In this document: positions 55,780 to 64,000 of the stretch, one piece after another
How the letters are laid out: every line of letters starts with the position of its first letter
How positions within the stretch are numbered: position 1 is the stretch's first letter
Assembly (NCBI RefSeq): GCF_900456975.1
Contig: NZ_UGYM01000002.1
Span: 2,232,001 to 2,296,000, forward strand
Origin: Shewanella baltica
GTDB taxonomy: Bacteria > Pseudomonadota > Gammaproteobacteria > Enterobacterales > Shewanellaceae
Reading direction: 5' to 3'
Length of the DNA stretch: 64,000 nt
Made by a program: the position numbers and the translations under genes
Notes under the pieces: model-generated
What the model saw: only the letters and a program-made list of their open reading frames with translations
Database searches by the model: none
What the model was told of the DNA's origin: nothing

Positions 55780-56019
55780 ATGAGTGTCATGTCAGTACGC
55801 TTATCCGATGAAATAGAGCAAAAGCTGGTACAGCTATCTCAGTCAACCGGTAGAACAAAATCTTGGTTAGCCAATCAAGCGATCCAGGATTATTTAGATC
55901 GAGAAGCTTGGCAGATTGCTGAAATTCAAGCTGCGCTACGCGAAGCCGATGCCGGCGATTTCGTGCCTGAAAACGAAATGAATGCCAAGTTTAAAGGTTG
56001 GGGGATCAATGCAGGTTAG
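55780..56019 (+). CDS. Ribbon-helix-helix antitoxin
   Basis: About 79 residues from ATG 55780 (MSVMSVRLSDEIEQKLVQLS), the classic CopG/ParD ribbon-helix-helix start, then TGRTKSWLANQAIQDYLDRE. The C-terminus (AALREADAGDFVPENEMNAK) is the toxin-binding tail. The TATACATTGTATTTTGAGG leader may hold the promoter. It overlaps the toxin by eleven bases. Confidence 0.93.
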   Translation: MSVMSVRLSDEIEQKLVQLSQSTGRTKSWLANQAIQDYLDREAWQIAEIQAALREADAGDFVPENEMNAKFKGWGINAG

Positions 56020-56293
56020 GTGGCTGCGCAAAGCCGCGCAAAATCTTGAAGATGCCTATGATTACCTTGCCAAAGACAACCCCAAGGTCGCCCAAGCATT
56101 TGTGCAAGACGTTTATCGATTAGTAAACTTATTGACGACTCAGCCCGCTATGGGCCGTGCAGGGCGCGTGGCCGGTACTCGGGAACTAGTGGTGCAGGAT
56201 TACCCGTTTATCATCCCGTACAGGGTACACCAAGATGAGATCCATATCCTTCGCGTGTTCCACACAAAATTGCGCTTACCTAGTCACTGGTGA
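56009..56293 (+). CDS. ParE/RelE-family toxin
   Basis: 94 residues: MQVRWLRKAAQNLEDAYDYL, TTQPAMGRAGRVAGTRELVV, then YPFIIPYRVHQDEIHILRVF and HTKLRLP. This is a typical RelE/ParE toxin, with the Arg-rich GRAGRVAGTREL segment and terminal HT. It is co-translated with the RHH antitoxin. It is independent of the pair in the Tn3-type element and of the PIN pair, making three modules in 28 kb. Confidence 0.95.
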   Translation: MQVRWLRKAAQNLEDAYDYLAKDNPKVAQAFVQDVYRLVNLLTTQPAMGRAGRVAGTRELVVQDYPFIIPYRVHQDEIHILRVFHTKLRLPSHW

Positions 56294-56383
56294 TAAATCA
56301 TCTTGATAAAGTAACATAATCAAAATATTTTACTGTTAATTACACGAAACTTAGGCCCTTTGCTCGGCTTGATTGAGTAAGGG

Positions 56384-56482
56384 CTATTCCTTAAACCCTT
56401 TGTATAAGACCACTCCGGATGCGATAACTAAACCGAGTGTCACGAACATGATTAAGATAGACCATAGTTGTAGCTCACTCAT
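56384..56482 (-). CDS. Tiny single-helix membrane protein of 32 residues
   Basis: MSELQLWSILIMFVTLGLVI with ASGVVLYKGFKE to the end: one membrane helix with a basic tail. GCAGAGGTATATT gives an AGAGG binding site. Gene signals are good for so short a frame; function unknown. Confidence 0.6.
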   Translation of the reverse strand: MSELQLWSILIMFVTLGLVIASGVVLYKGFKE

Positions 56483-56645
56483 AATATACCTCTGCTCAGT
56501 TTATGTTCTTCCGCGCTGTTAATGTTATCAATCACCCCCATGAAGGAGCAATGTAAATACCGTTACGATCCGGCAGAAATAGCTTATCTAAAAGGGTAAT
56601 GTTGCGACTCATAAATGACCGTTACTGCTGAAATAACGCTCACAC

Positions 56646-56735
56646 TTTTTTGCATTGCAAATTTATCTCTCGAAAATAATGCTAAAAAACGGCAAATAAG
56701 GCCCACCTTCAGCCCTTATTTTTTTGCATTGCAAA
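56646..56735. promoter_or_regulatory. Paired TTTTGCATTGCAAA palindromes
   Basis: Two identical 16-base words at 56646-56661 and 56720-56735, each with the inverted core TTTGCATTGCAAA. The centre spacing of 74 bases is close to seven DNA turns. They look like twin operators, yet no gene of substance is directly downstream. Confidence 0.5.
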
Positions 56736-57187
56736 AATCCATTGCGTTTAACGCACCTGTTTCATGGTGTTGCACTATGCAACACTGCCTTAGAACGGCA
56801 TGGTTTTAAAGCTAATATTTTGCTTATTATCATCGAGCGAGCGTAGATAAACCGACTCGGATTCCTGCCAATTTTTATAATGGCTATTTAGGTAAGCGGT
56901 ATCATCCAAGTGGGTGATAAGAGCCTTAATCGGGGTGAACTTGGATATCGAAAATTATTGTACGGTAGGGTTTCTGATGTAGCCTCTCTCATTTGGGTGT
57001 AGTCCAATGACATAAGGCATTACAGCATGTAATCATATTAATGCGTTAACTTAAATGCGACAGCCTTTATGCGACAACTTAAAAACGATAAGCAGCTTAG
57101 ACAATCAATAGGTTAGATCTATGAACTGAACAAATTTTGCTCTTAACGTACAATCATTTTCGATATCCAAACTGCCCCCTGATTCGT

Positions 57188-57214
57188 TGAATCAGTCTAT
57201 AAAGTTATGATTCA
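57188..57214. repeat. Dispersed palindrome, copy 6
   Basis: TGAATCAGTCTATAAAGTTA followed by TGATTCA, then CTATTTCTCGGACAAAGC, similar to the sequence after copy 4. It is about 350 bases before the core gene block resumes. Confidence 0.75.
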
Positions 57215-57562
57215 TCAACTATTTCTCGGACAAAGCGAGCTGAGTTTGCACCAGATTATATTCACTTATGATAAAAAAGTAATGAAAAACTCGAACAGAC
57301 AAAAGGTTTCAATATGCAGGTATGTCAATAAGCATCGGTTTATTGGCGAATAGCGATTCGTATAGAAATATCAATTTGTCGTGCATTTAGCTCTACTTTT
57401 TTATCATGATGTAAAGGAATAGAAGTATAGATACCTAGACGCCTATATGCCCAAATGATCTAGTATTCTTGTTTGATATATCAAATAGTTATTAATTCGT
57501 TATCCATTACCTTATAAAGGCATAGAATCCGATTCAAATCATGCGTTGAATTGGAGTCATTG

Positions 57563-58567
57563 ATGGAACAATTACCGATATTGAATTTAAGCGATTGGCA
57601 TGCGGGTGGGCAAAGTCGTCACGCCTTCATTACTAAACTTGCCGATGCAGCTAGAAGGATAGGTTTTTTCTATTTAACTGGCCATGGCATTGAGCTTGCT
57701 AGACAGCAGCAAGTACTTCAGTTAGCGGCTGATTTCTTTGCGCTGCCCGTCGAAGATAAACTTGCGGTGAAAATGGCTAATACACCGCATTTTCGTGGTT
57801 ATACCCGTTTGCAAGGTGAATTAACCTTAGGGAAACCGGATTTGCGGGAACAGTTTGATATCATGCAAGAAGAAGTGGCTAACCCTCAGCAGTCAGATGT
57901 GCCTATATGGTGGCAGCTACAGGGACCTAATCAATGGCCGTCACAATTACCACAGATGAAATCGACTTTATTGGCATGGCAACAGGATTTAGCGGATATC
58001 AGTGTCACTCTTTTGAAAGCTTTTGCTGTTGCGCTAGAGCAACCTGAAAGCGCCTTTGATGCCACGATTGAAGCGGGTCCTTATCAGCATATGAAGCTTA
58101 TTCGCTATCCCAGCGCGGATGGACAGACTTCAGGCCAAGGCGTAGGGGCACATAAAGATCCTGGCTATTTGACCTTAGTGCTGCAAGATAAGCAATCCGG
58201 TTTAGAGGTTCAGACTGACAACGGTTGGTTAAGCATACCGCCATTAGAAGATGCCTTTGTGGTGAATATAGGTGAATTACTTGAGTTGGCTTCTAATGGG
58301 TATTTAAAGGCAACCAACCATAGGGTGACGAGCCCGCCTGCTGGGGTCGAGCGCTACTCGTGCGCCTTTTTTATGGCGGCGCAGTTGAATGCGACAGTCC
58401 CTTTGTTACCTTTGCCAAAGCATCTGGCGAACCAAGCTCAAGGACCGGCAAGCGATCCATTAAATCCACTCTTCCACCAAGTGGGCCAGAACGTATTAAA
58501 AGGACGTTTACGCTCTCATCCCGACGTTGCTCAAGCGCATTACGCCTCATTCGCTCATGCCATTTAA
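57563..58567 (+). CDS. 2-oxoglutarate/Fe(II)-dependent oxygenase (isopenicillin N synthase-like)
   Basis: About 334 residues. The DIOX_N part covers residues 1-100, with GFFYLTGHGIELARQQQVLQ. The double-stranded beta-helix follows: iron ligands His and Asp in GAHKDPGYLTLVLQD, His in KATNHRVTSPP, and the Arg before YSCAFF, binding 2-oxoglutarate. The ATG at 57563 has GGAG upstream. It is 18 bases before the PLP enzyme gene, so the two form an operon, suggesting oxidation of a sulfur amino acid or related compound. Confidence 0.9.
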   Translation: MEQLPILNLSDWHAGGQSRHAFITKLADAARRIGFFYLTGHGIELARQQQVLQLAADFFALPVEDKLAVKMANTPHFRGYTRLQGELTLGKPDLREQFDIMQEEVANPQQSDVPIWWQLQGPNQWPSQLPQMKSTLLAWQQDLADISVTLLKAFAVALEQPESAFDATIEAGPYQHMKLIRYPSADGQTSGQGVGAHKDPGYLTLVLQDKQSGLEVQTDNGWLSIPPLEDAFVVNIGELLELASNGYLKATNHRVTSPPAGVERYSCAFFMAAQLNATVPLLPLPKHLANQAQGPASDPLNPLFHQVGQNVLKGRLRSHPDVAQAHYASFAHAI

Positions 58568-58585
58568 TGGTTATTAGGATCTATT

Positions 58586-59746
58586 ATGCAATTTAAAACT
58601 AAAGTACTTCACACTCATTATGCAGCTGATAACTCGACGGGCGCGCTTACAACACCTATCTATCAAAGTAGCACCTTCGCCTACGGTAGTGCCGAGGATG
58701 GTCGAGCCCGTTTTGCAGGTGAGCAACCGGGCTTTATCTACAGTCGCATGGCGAATCCGACAGTGCAGGCGCTTGAATATCAATTAGCACAACTGGAAGG
58801 GGCTGATGAAGCACTCGTCGTTGCGAGTGGGATGGCGGCAATCAGCAGTATTTTCTATGCCTTAGCGAGTCAGGGTGATGAAATCGCATTTATCGACCCC
58901 GTATACGGTGGCACTGCGGCATTTTTAATCCAAACATTAACCCGCGCGGGTATTACTGTGCGCCGTTATCAAGACGATGATCATTTATTGGCAGAGATTA
59001 CCGCCGAAACAAAAATTATTTTATTTGAGCCCATCACCAATCCGACCTTAAAAGTCAGTGACTACCGTAAGGTTAAGCTTGCCGCTGAAAAAGTGGGCGC
59101 TATAACCATTTGTGATAATACTTTTTTAACGCCGTATTTATTCAAACCGCTGGAACATGGCATAGATATCGTGATGCACAGTGCCACTAAGTATTTAAGT
59201 GGCCATGGTGATTTAATCGCAGGTGTTGTCGCTGGACCTAAGGCATTAATGCAACCTATTCGCACTATAGCGCTTAAACATATCGGCGCTGCGATTGGGC
59301 CACAGGAAGCCTATTTATTACAGCGAGGCTTACGTACCTTAGCACTTAGAATGGATGCTCATCTTGCGGGCGCGGCTAAGGTCGCCGCTTTTCTTGCAAC
59401 CCATCCGAGCGTTGCAAAAGTTTATTACCCAGGGCTAGCAGATGATCAAGGTCATCAAGTTCTGAGTGAAACCATCAACGCCTTTGGCGGTATGGTGAGT
59501 ATTGAGCTCGAAGGCGGTTTTAATCGAGCGGCGCAGTTTTTAGATCATTTGAACTTGTTTACTCAAGCGGTCAGTTTAGGTGACTTAGAAAGCCTTGCCT
59601 GTCACCCAGCCAGCACCACCCATGCCGCTATGGATGCCGCGAGTCGGCTAGCTTCAGGGGTGAATGACAACCTGATTAGATTGAGCATTGGTGTGGAAGA
59701 TCCTCAAGATTTGATTGCCGATCTTGAGCAAGCCTTAGTGTTTTAA
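58586..59746 (+). CDS. PLP-dependent trans-sulfuration enzyme (methionine gamma-lyase/cystathionine synthase-like)
   Basis: 386 residues of the Cys/Met metabolism PLP family. The PLP lysine is in MHSATKYLSGHGDLIAG near residue 203. Also seen are GFIYSRMANPTVQALE (active-site Tyr and Arg) and ICDNTFLTPYL (Asp holding the PLP nitrogen). A methionine gamma-lyase would usually have Cys in the loop that here reads VYGGTAAFL, so exact specificity is open: gamma-lyase, cystathionine gamma-synthase or O-acylhomoserine sulfhydrylase. Downstream of the oxygenase and next to a sulfate importer. Confidence 0.9.
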   Translation: MQFKTKVLHTHYAADNSTGALTTPIYQSSTFAYGSAEDGRARFAGEQPGFIYSRMANPTVQALEYQLAQLEGADEALVVASGMAAISSIFYALASQGDEIAFIDPVYGGTAAFLIQTLTRAGITVRRYQDDDHLLAEITAETKIILFEPITNPTLKVSDYRKVKLAAEKVGAITICDNTFLTPYLFKPLEHGIDIVMHSATKYLSGHGDLIAGVVAGPKALMQPIRTIALKHIGAAIGPQEAYLLQRGLRTLALRMDAHLAGAAKVAAFLATHPSVAKVYYPGLADDQGHQVLSETINAFGGMVSIELEGGFNRAAQFLDHLNLFTQAVSLGDLESLACHPASTTHAAMDAASRLASGVNDNLIRLSIGVEDPQDLIADLEQALVF

Positions 59747-59792
59747 GGTAGTGCACTAATAGGATACAACGCTCAATACATGAACAACTTCA

Positions 59793-59823
59793 GTTGAACA
59801 CTTAAAAAGTGTTCAACTTTTTA
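59793..59823. terminator. Bidirectional terminator
   Basis: GTTGAACACTT-AAAA-AGTGTTCAAC-TTTTT, between the convergent PLP-enzyme and cysA genes. Confidence 0.9.
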
Positions 59824-59843
59824 ATCGCATCCAGTATTACCCG

Positions 59844-60908
59844 TTAAATACCTTCCCCTAAAAAGACTTTGGTATAGCGCGGCTGGATCCAAGCGCTATC
59901 ACCTTTGTTTATGCCAAGCTGTTTAAATTGCACTTTAGATAATTCAACATGGATCAGTTGGTTATCTAGCTCAGTTAGGACTTCTAATCTCACTGCTGGG
60001 CCAACGATGGTCACTAAGTCTAAACTGACTTTAAGGGCATTTTCAGTTGGCTGTGTCAGTACCTCGATTTCGTGTGGGCGCACATAGGCTAAGCCTTGTT
60101 GCTCTTCGCTAATAGTGTGCTCTGGTGAGGAAATGTGGATATTGCCTATAGTGCTATGCCCTTGTTTTACCCGGGCATGAAATAGGTTCACATTGCCAAG
60201 AAACTCGTACACAAAAGGATTGCTTGGATTGTCATAGACTTCTTCTGGCGTACCTTGCTGCTCGATACGACCTTGATTCATCACCACGATTTTGTCTGCA
60301 ACTTCGAGTGCTTCTTCCTGATCATGGGTCACAAATACGGTAGTGACATTAATCTCATCGTGTAAGCGTCTTAACCAGCGGCGTAATTCTGCGCGGACTT
60401 TAGCATCGAGTGCGCCAAAGGGTTCGTCTAACAGCAATACCTTAGGTTCGACCGCAAGTGCGCGGGCGAGAGCGATACGTTGTCTTTGTCCGCCAGAGAG
60501 TTGCGATGGGTAGCGATTGGCGGTCCAATCTAATTGGACGAGTTTGAGTAATGAATGCACCTTATCGGCAATGTCTGCCTTACTCGGGCGTGTCTTTCGT
60601 GGTCTGACTGTGAGTCCATAGGCGACATTTTCGAATACAGTCATATGTTTAAATAGGGCGTAATGTTGGAATACAAAACCGACACCGCGTTCACTCACAT
60701 GCTGAGTGGTGATGTCTTCGCCATTAAATCTGACTATGCCACTGTCGGCCTGTTCGAGTCCTGCAATAATCCTGAGTAAGGTCGTTTTGCCAGAGCCCGA
60801 TGGGCCTAAAAGGGCCGTCAGCTCTCCGGTTTTGATCTCTAAATTGACTGAGTCTACAGCGATAAAATCACTAAAACGCTTATTAACTTGCTGAATGTGT
60901 ATGCTCAT
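59844..60908 (-). CDS. cysA: Sulfate/thiosulfate ABC transporter ATP-binding protein CysA
   Basis: Energises sulfate/thiosulfate import. 354 residues: Walker [15 protein letters not shown]-loop [12 protein letters not shown], signature [17 protein letters not shown], Walker [15 protein letters not shown], switch His [10 protein letters not shown]. The C-terminal TOBE-type part continues from about residue 240. It is the last gene of the cysP-cysT-cysW-cysA unit, 27 bases after cysW. Confidence 0.97.
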   Translation of the reverse strand: MSIHIQQVNKRFSDFIAVDSVNLEIKTGELTALLGPSGSGKTTLLRIIAGLEQADSGIVRFNGEDITTQHVSERGVGFVFQHYALFKHMTVFENVAYGLTVRPRKTRPSKADIADKVHSLLKLVQLDWTANRYPSQLSGGQRQRIALARALAVEPKVLLLDEPFGALDAKVRAELRRWLRRLHDEINVTTVFVTHDQEEALEVADKIVVMNQGRIEQQGTPEEVYDNPSNPFVYEFLGNVNLFHARVKQGHSTIGNIHISSPEHTISEEQQGLAYVRPHEIEVLTQPTENALKVSLDLVTIVGPAVRLEVLTELDNQLIHVELSKVQFKQLGINKGDSAWIQPRYTKVFLGEGI

Positions 60909-60935
60909 AATGGGCGATTCCTATGGACGTTGCGT

Positions 60936-61787
60936 TTAGTTAATTTGATGTTTGCGCTCATCTTTCCACTCAACAATGCTTTTCAGCACAATAGTGACCA
61001 GTGCTAGTCCTGTGAGTAGGGACGACACGGCAAACGCGGCCGTAAACATGTATTCGTTATAAAGCACTTCTATGTGTAGCGGCATAGTATTGGTCTCACC
61101 GCGAATGCGTCCAGAGACCACTGCTACCGCCCCAAACTCGCCCATAGCGCGGGCATTACACAGGATCACGCCGTAGAGTAAGCCCCACTTAATGTTCGGC
61201 AGTGTGACGTACCAAAAGGTCTTTAAACCACTGGCGCCTAAGGTGAGTGAGGCCTCTTCTTCATCTTTGCCCTGTTGCTGCATTAGTGGGATGAGTTCAC
61301 GGGCAATAAAGGGTAAAGTGCCGAACATGATGACAATGACTATGCCCGGAACGGCAAAAATCACTTTTAAATCATGGGCAGCAAGCCAAGGCCCAAACCA
61401 GCCTTGGGCACCGAAGAGGATCACAAAAATCAGCCCGACCACGACGGGTGAAATGGCGAAGGGCATATCGATTATCGAGATCAGTATGGTTTTGCCTCTA
61501 AACTCAAATTTAGCAATGGCCCAAGCGATGGCGACACCAAAAATAGCATTGGTGGGCACAACAATAATTAACACTAACAAGGTGAGGCGAATGGAAGCGA
61601 GCGCATCGGGGTCGGTCACGGCTTGCCACCAGACCTTGAGACCCGCTTCGAAGGCGCCGTAGAGCACAACCGCTAATGGCAAAACCAGAAACAGTGCGAG
61701 AAAGCTTAATGCGATCCCGATTAAACTCCACTTTATCCAAGGTGCCTCAGTGGTAGCGTGATGATTTACAGTCGATATTTGGCCCAT
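60936..61787 (-). CDS. cysW: Sulfate/thiosulfate ABC transporter permease CysW
   Basis: Inner-membrane permease of 283 residues with six helices. The EAA loop that contacts CysA is DEEEASLTLGASGLKTFWYV, followed by AMGEFGAVAVVSGRIRG, the mark of CysW. Its start lies four bases beyond the cysT stop, so they are coupled. Confidence 0.96.
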   Translation of the reverse strand: MGQISTVNHHATTEAPWIKWSLIGIALSFLALFLVLPLAVVLYGAFEAGLKVWWQAVTDPDALASIRLTLLVLIIVVPTNAIFGVAIAWAIAKFEFRGKTILISIIDMPFAISPVVVGLIFVILFGAQGWFGPWLAAHDLKVIFAVPGIVIVIMFGTLPFIARELIPLMQQQGKDEEEASLTLGASGLKTFWYVTLPNIKWGLLYGVILCNARAMGEFGAVAVVSGRIRGETNTMPLHIEVLYNEYMFTAAFAVSSLLTGLALVTIVLKSIVEWKDERKHQIN

Positions 61788-61791
61788 AGAC

Positions 61792-62616
61792 TTAACCTCT
61801 TTTACTCGCCCACCACTGTAGGCTATTAATTAATAACAATAAGAGGAAAGCTGCTGCGAGCATGACTACGCCGATAGCCGCAGCGCCGTTATAGTCATAT
61901 TGCTCAGCTTTGGACACTATCAGTAGCGGAGTAATTTCGGTACGATAGGGCAAATTACCCGAGATAAAAATGACGGAACCATATTCGCCCACTGCACGTG
62001 CAAAGGCTAAGGCGTAACCCGTTAATAATGCAGGTAATACCGCAGGTAGGATCACTCTTCTTATGGTGGTTAATCGATTAGCACCGAGGGATGCAGATGC
62101 TTCTTCCAGTTCTTTAGAAAAATCAGCCAAAACCGGTTGTACTGTTCGTACGACAAAGGGCAATCCAATGTAAGTTAAGGCGATCACAACACCAATTTGA
62201 CTGTAGGCGACTTTAATACCCCATAAGTGTAAATATTGACCTACCCACCCGGTAGTCGAATAAAGCGTTACGAGCGCGATACCTGCGACAGCCGTCGGTA
62301 AGGCAAAAGGCAGATCGACTAAAGCATCGACGACTTTTTTACCCCAAAATTGATAACGTACTAACACCCAAGCGACGAGAGTCCCAAAAATGGCATTAAT
62401 GCTGGCGCTAATAAAAGACGCCGTAAATGACAGCTTGTATGAGGCTACAACCTGAGGATGACTAATGGCGACCCAAAAGTCAGCCCAACTCATTTGCAGC
62501 GTAAACAGAACCAATCCGGCTACAGGAATAAGAAATAGCAAACTTAAATATAAAACTGAGAAGCCTAAGGTAATACCAAATCCAGGTAGCACAGATTTTA
62601 TGACAACCTTGCTCAT
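61792..62616 (-). CDS. cysT: Sulfate/thiosulfate ABC transporter permease CysT (CysU)
   Basis: Partner permease, about 274 residues from ATG 62616 (MSKVVIKSVLPGFGITLGFS). The EAA loop is LEEASASLGANRLTTIRRV, followed by FARAVGEYGSVIFISGNLP, typical for CysT. A longer frame to 62649 begins with a charged stretch not expected in the family. Confidence 0.95.
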   Translation of the reverse strand: MSKVVIKSVLPGFGITLGFSVLYLSLLFLIPVAGLVLFTLQMSWADFWVAISHPQVVASYKLSFTASFISASINAIFGTLVAWVLVRYQFWGKKVVDALVDLPFALPTAVAGIALVTLYSTTGWVGQYLHLWGIKVAYSQIGVVIALTYIGLPFVVRTVQPVLADFSKELEEASASLGANRLTTIRRVILPAVLPALLTGYALAFARAVGEYGSVIFISGNLPYRTEITPLLIVSKAEQYDYNGAAAIGVVMLAAAFLLLLLINSLQWWASKRG

Positions 62617-62684
62617 ATCATTATTCCGTCGCGAGATAAGTGAAACCAATGGGCAGTTTCGTATTAATGAAACCGCATAAAAGA

Positions 62685-63698
62685 TTACTTGCTAATCTTG
62701 GTTAAAATAGAATCGAATTGACCACCATCATTAAAATGAGTTTTTTGTGCTTTGTTCCAGCCACCAAAAACCTCATCAATGGTAAAGAGCGTCAGTTGTG
62801 GAAACTTATCTTTGTATTGCAACGCAATGTCTGGGTTTGTCGGGCGATAAAAGTGTTTTGCAGCTAGGTGCTGTGCTTCATCAGTATAGAGGTGTGCTAG
62901 GTAAGCTTCTGCTAACTTACGTGTCCCTTTGCGATCGACATTTTTATCTACCACTGTCACTGGTGGCTCAGCAAGAATGCTGACACTTGGAACAATGATT
63001 TCAAATTCACCTTTTCCTAATTGCTCAACAGATAATATGGCTTCATTTTCCCAAGCGATGAACACATCGCCAATGCTACGCTGTACAAAGGTATTGGTTG
63101 CACCACGGGCGCCTGAGTCCAGCACAGGTACGTTTTTATAAATCTGAGTGACAAACTCTAACGCTTTTTCTTCTGAGCCGTATTGCTTCAGTGCATAACC
63201 CCAAGCGGCGAGATAGTTCCAGCGCGCCCCGCCTGAAGTCTTAGGATTTGGAGTAATGACTTCTATACCTTCACGAACTAAGTCATTCCAATCATGGATA
63301 TTTTTGGGATTTCCCTTGCGAACCAATAACACTATGGTCGAGGTATAGGGCGAGCTATTGTGTGGCAGGCGACTTTGCCAATTTTCAGGAATTAAATCCG
63401 CTTTTTGCCTTAATGCATCAACGTCATAGGCCAGTGCCAGAGTGACAACATCCGCTTCTAATCCATCGATAACTGAGCGAGCTTGCGAGCCTGAACCACC
63501 GTGAGATTGACGTATGGTTGGGGCTTTATGGCCCTGTTTTTGCCAATATTGGCTAAAGAGTTGGTTATATTCCCGATAGAATTCACGGGTTGGATCATAG
63601 GAAACATTCAATAGCGTATCTTCAGCGAGTGCGAGAAAACTAGCCGAAGCCAAAACTAAGGTGAGTGTTGCTTTTTGTAGGTGAGATAAAATATTCAT
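62685..63698 (-). CDS. cysP: Sulfate/thiosulfate-binding periplasmic protein
   Basis: Periplasmic receptor of the importer. Signal peptide [20 protein letters not shown] with cleavage near LALA-ED. The family signatures [18 protein letters not shown] and [19 protein letters not shown] with [13 protein letters not shown] are clear; [16 protein letters not shown] and [14 protein letters not shown] follow. Sbp and CysP cannot be told apart by eye. It is the first gene of the transport operon. Confidence 0.95.
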   Translation of the reverse strand: MNILSHLQKATLTLVLASASFLALAEDTLLNVSYDPTREFYREYNQLFSQYWQKQGHKAPTIRQSHGGSGSQARSVIDGLEADVVTLALAYDVDALRQKADLIPENWQSRLPHNSSPYTSTIVLLVRKGNPKNIHDWNDLVREGIEVITPNPKTSGGARWNYLAAWGYALKQYGSEEKALEFVTQIYKNVPVLDSGARGATNTFVQRSIGDVFIAWENEAILSVEQLGKGEFEIIVPSVSILAEPPVTVVDKNVDRKGTRKLAEAYLAHLYTDEAQHLAAKHFYRPTNPDIALQYKDKFPQLTLFTIDEVFGGWNKAQKTHFNDGGQFDSILTKISK

Positions 63699-63787
63699 AC
63701 CGAAATCCTCATATTATTTAATAAGGCTTCCGGTGGACCGGTCAGCGATGTGGTCTAACTGTGTTGATTGTGTGGTAAATTTCGTTT

Positions 63788-63961
63788 TTATTTCGACGGT
63801 GTAACTTGGTCTAAACGAATTTTTTCTTTCTTTTCTAATTGCACTAATTTCCCATGGTGAAAGGTTAATTCCACTGTCCCAAACTCAATTCTACCCAGTA
63901 GTTTTTCTAAACTATTGACGAGCACGGGGATCACGGTTTGTAGATCTTCTTTGGTTGCCAT
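63788..63961 (-). CDS. DUF2292 (YezD-like) small protein
   Basis: 57 residues from ATG 63961 (MATKEDLQTVIPVLVNSLEK), preceded by GAGGA. The segment GTVELTFHHGKLVQLEKKEK is the family's core. DUF2292 genes often precede sulfate transport genes, as here with cysP 90 bases downstream; role unproven. Confidence 0.88.
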   Translation of the reverse strand: MATKEDLQTVIPVLVNSLEKLLGRIEFGTVELTFHHGKLVQLEKKEKIRLDQVTPSK

Positions 63962-64000
63962 ATAAGTCCTCATGTAAGTGGTTTTTGACAACGTAATTGG

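Larger units (their letters stand above)
56483..57562. other. Gene-free kilobase with repeated TTTTTTGCATTGCAAA
   Basis: No frame with clear coding character. A 16-base partly palindromic word (TTTTTTGCATTGCAAA) occurs at 56646 and 56720, 74 bases apart. A related TTGCACTATGCAA lies at about 56769. Palindrome copy 6 is at 57188. The 57400-57560 part presumably holds the promoter of the oxygenase gene. Confidence 0.55.

Noticed and set aside
56615..56809. 64-residue plus-strand frame in the gene-free kilobase
   Set aside because: Composition is not protein-like, no ribosome binding site is present, and it runs across the TTTGCATTGCAAA repeats.
28400..57560. tRNA-associated integration site for the accessory block
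   Set aside because: No tRNA gene or tyrosine integrase gene is recognisable in the window, so a classic island attachment site is not supported.

Overview
The window looks like a chromosome segment of a marine gammaproteobacterium, most likely a Shewanella. The evidence is gene content and order: rnfCDGE followed by nth, msrQ/msrP, a single-domain gloA, contiguous recC-recB-recD, and a cysP-cysT-cysW-cysA sulfate cassette next to a trans-sulfuration enzyme. Genus is inferred from memory of gene order; no search was run.

Core block 1 (1-28,400): end of the rnf electron-transport operon, nth, small membrane-protein genes, gloA, the MsrPQ periplasmic methionine sulfoxide repair pair, rmuC, an slt lytic transglycosylase, an EAL protein, a MoxR/DUF58/TgpA transglutaminase operon, and the translationally coupled recC-recB-recD genes.

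Variable block (28,400-57,500): a Tn3-family transposon with 40-bp inverted repeats at 28,419 and 34,442 has cut the 5' end off an acetyltransferase gene next to recD. It carries tnpA, a serine resolvase, a res-like region, a Phd/ParE-type toxin-antitoxin pair and a CoiA-like nuclease-fold passenger. Then follow an NRDE (TANGO2-like) gene, a merRTPA mercury operon with all genes on one strand, a probable bifunctional ornithine-lipid synthase (OlsF-like) behind a GGDEF/EAL protein, an ECF sigma factor with no adjacent anti-sigma gene, a helix-turn-helix/PIN toxin-antitoxin module whose toxin is frameshifted, an orphan serine recombinase, a UspA/SulP pair, a CapW/BrxR-like WYL regulator divergent from a 57-codon gene, a tiny ORF behind a strongly structured leader, and two IS3-family elements that split one small membrane-protein gene. 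Joining the three pieces restores one reading frame of about 150 codons. A RHH/ParE toxin-antitoxin pair and a gene-poor kilobase close the block. At least six copies of a 27-28 bp palindrome (TGAATCA...TGATTCA) are scattered through its second half.

Core block 2 (57,560-64,000): a 2-oxoglutarate/Fe(II) oxygenase, a methionine gamma-lyase/cystathionine synthase-like PLP enzyme, and on the opposite strand a complete sulfate/thiosulfate ABC importer preceded by a DUF2292 gene. Together these suggest a sulfur-assimilation neighbourhood.

The most interesting items are the Tn3 transposon with a nuclease-like passenger, the dispersed palindrome family beside a serine recombinase, the WYL-regulator/small-protein/structured-RNA cluster at 50.4-52.1 kb, and two decayed genes that could be reconstructed (PIN toxin and IS-split membrane protein).
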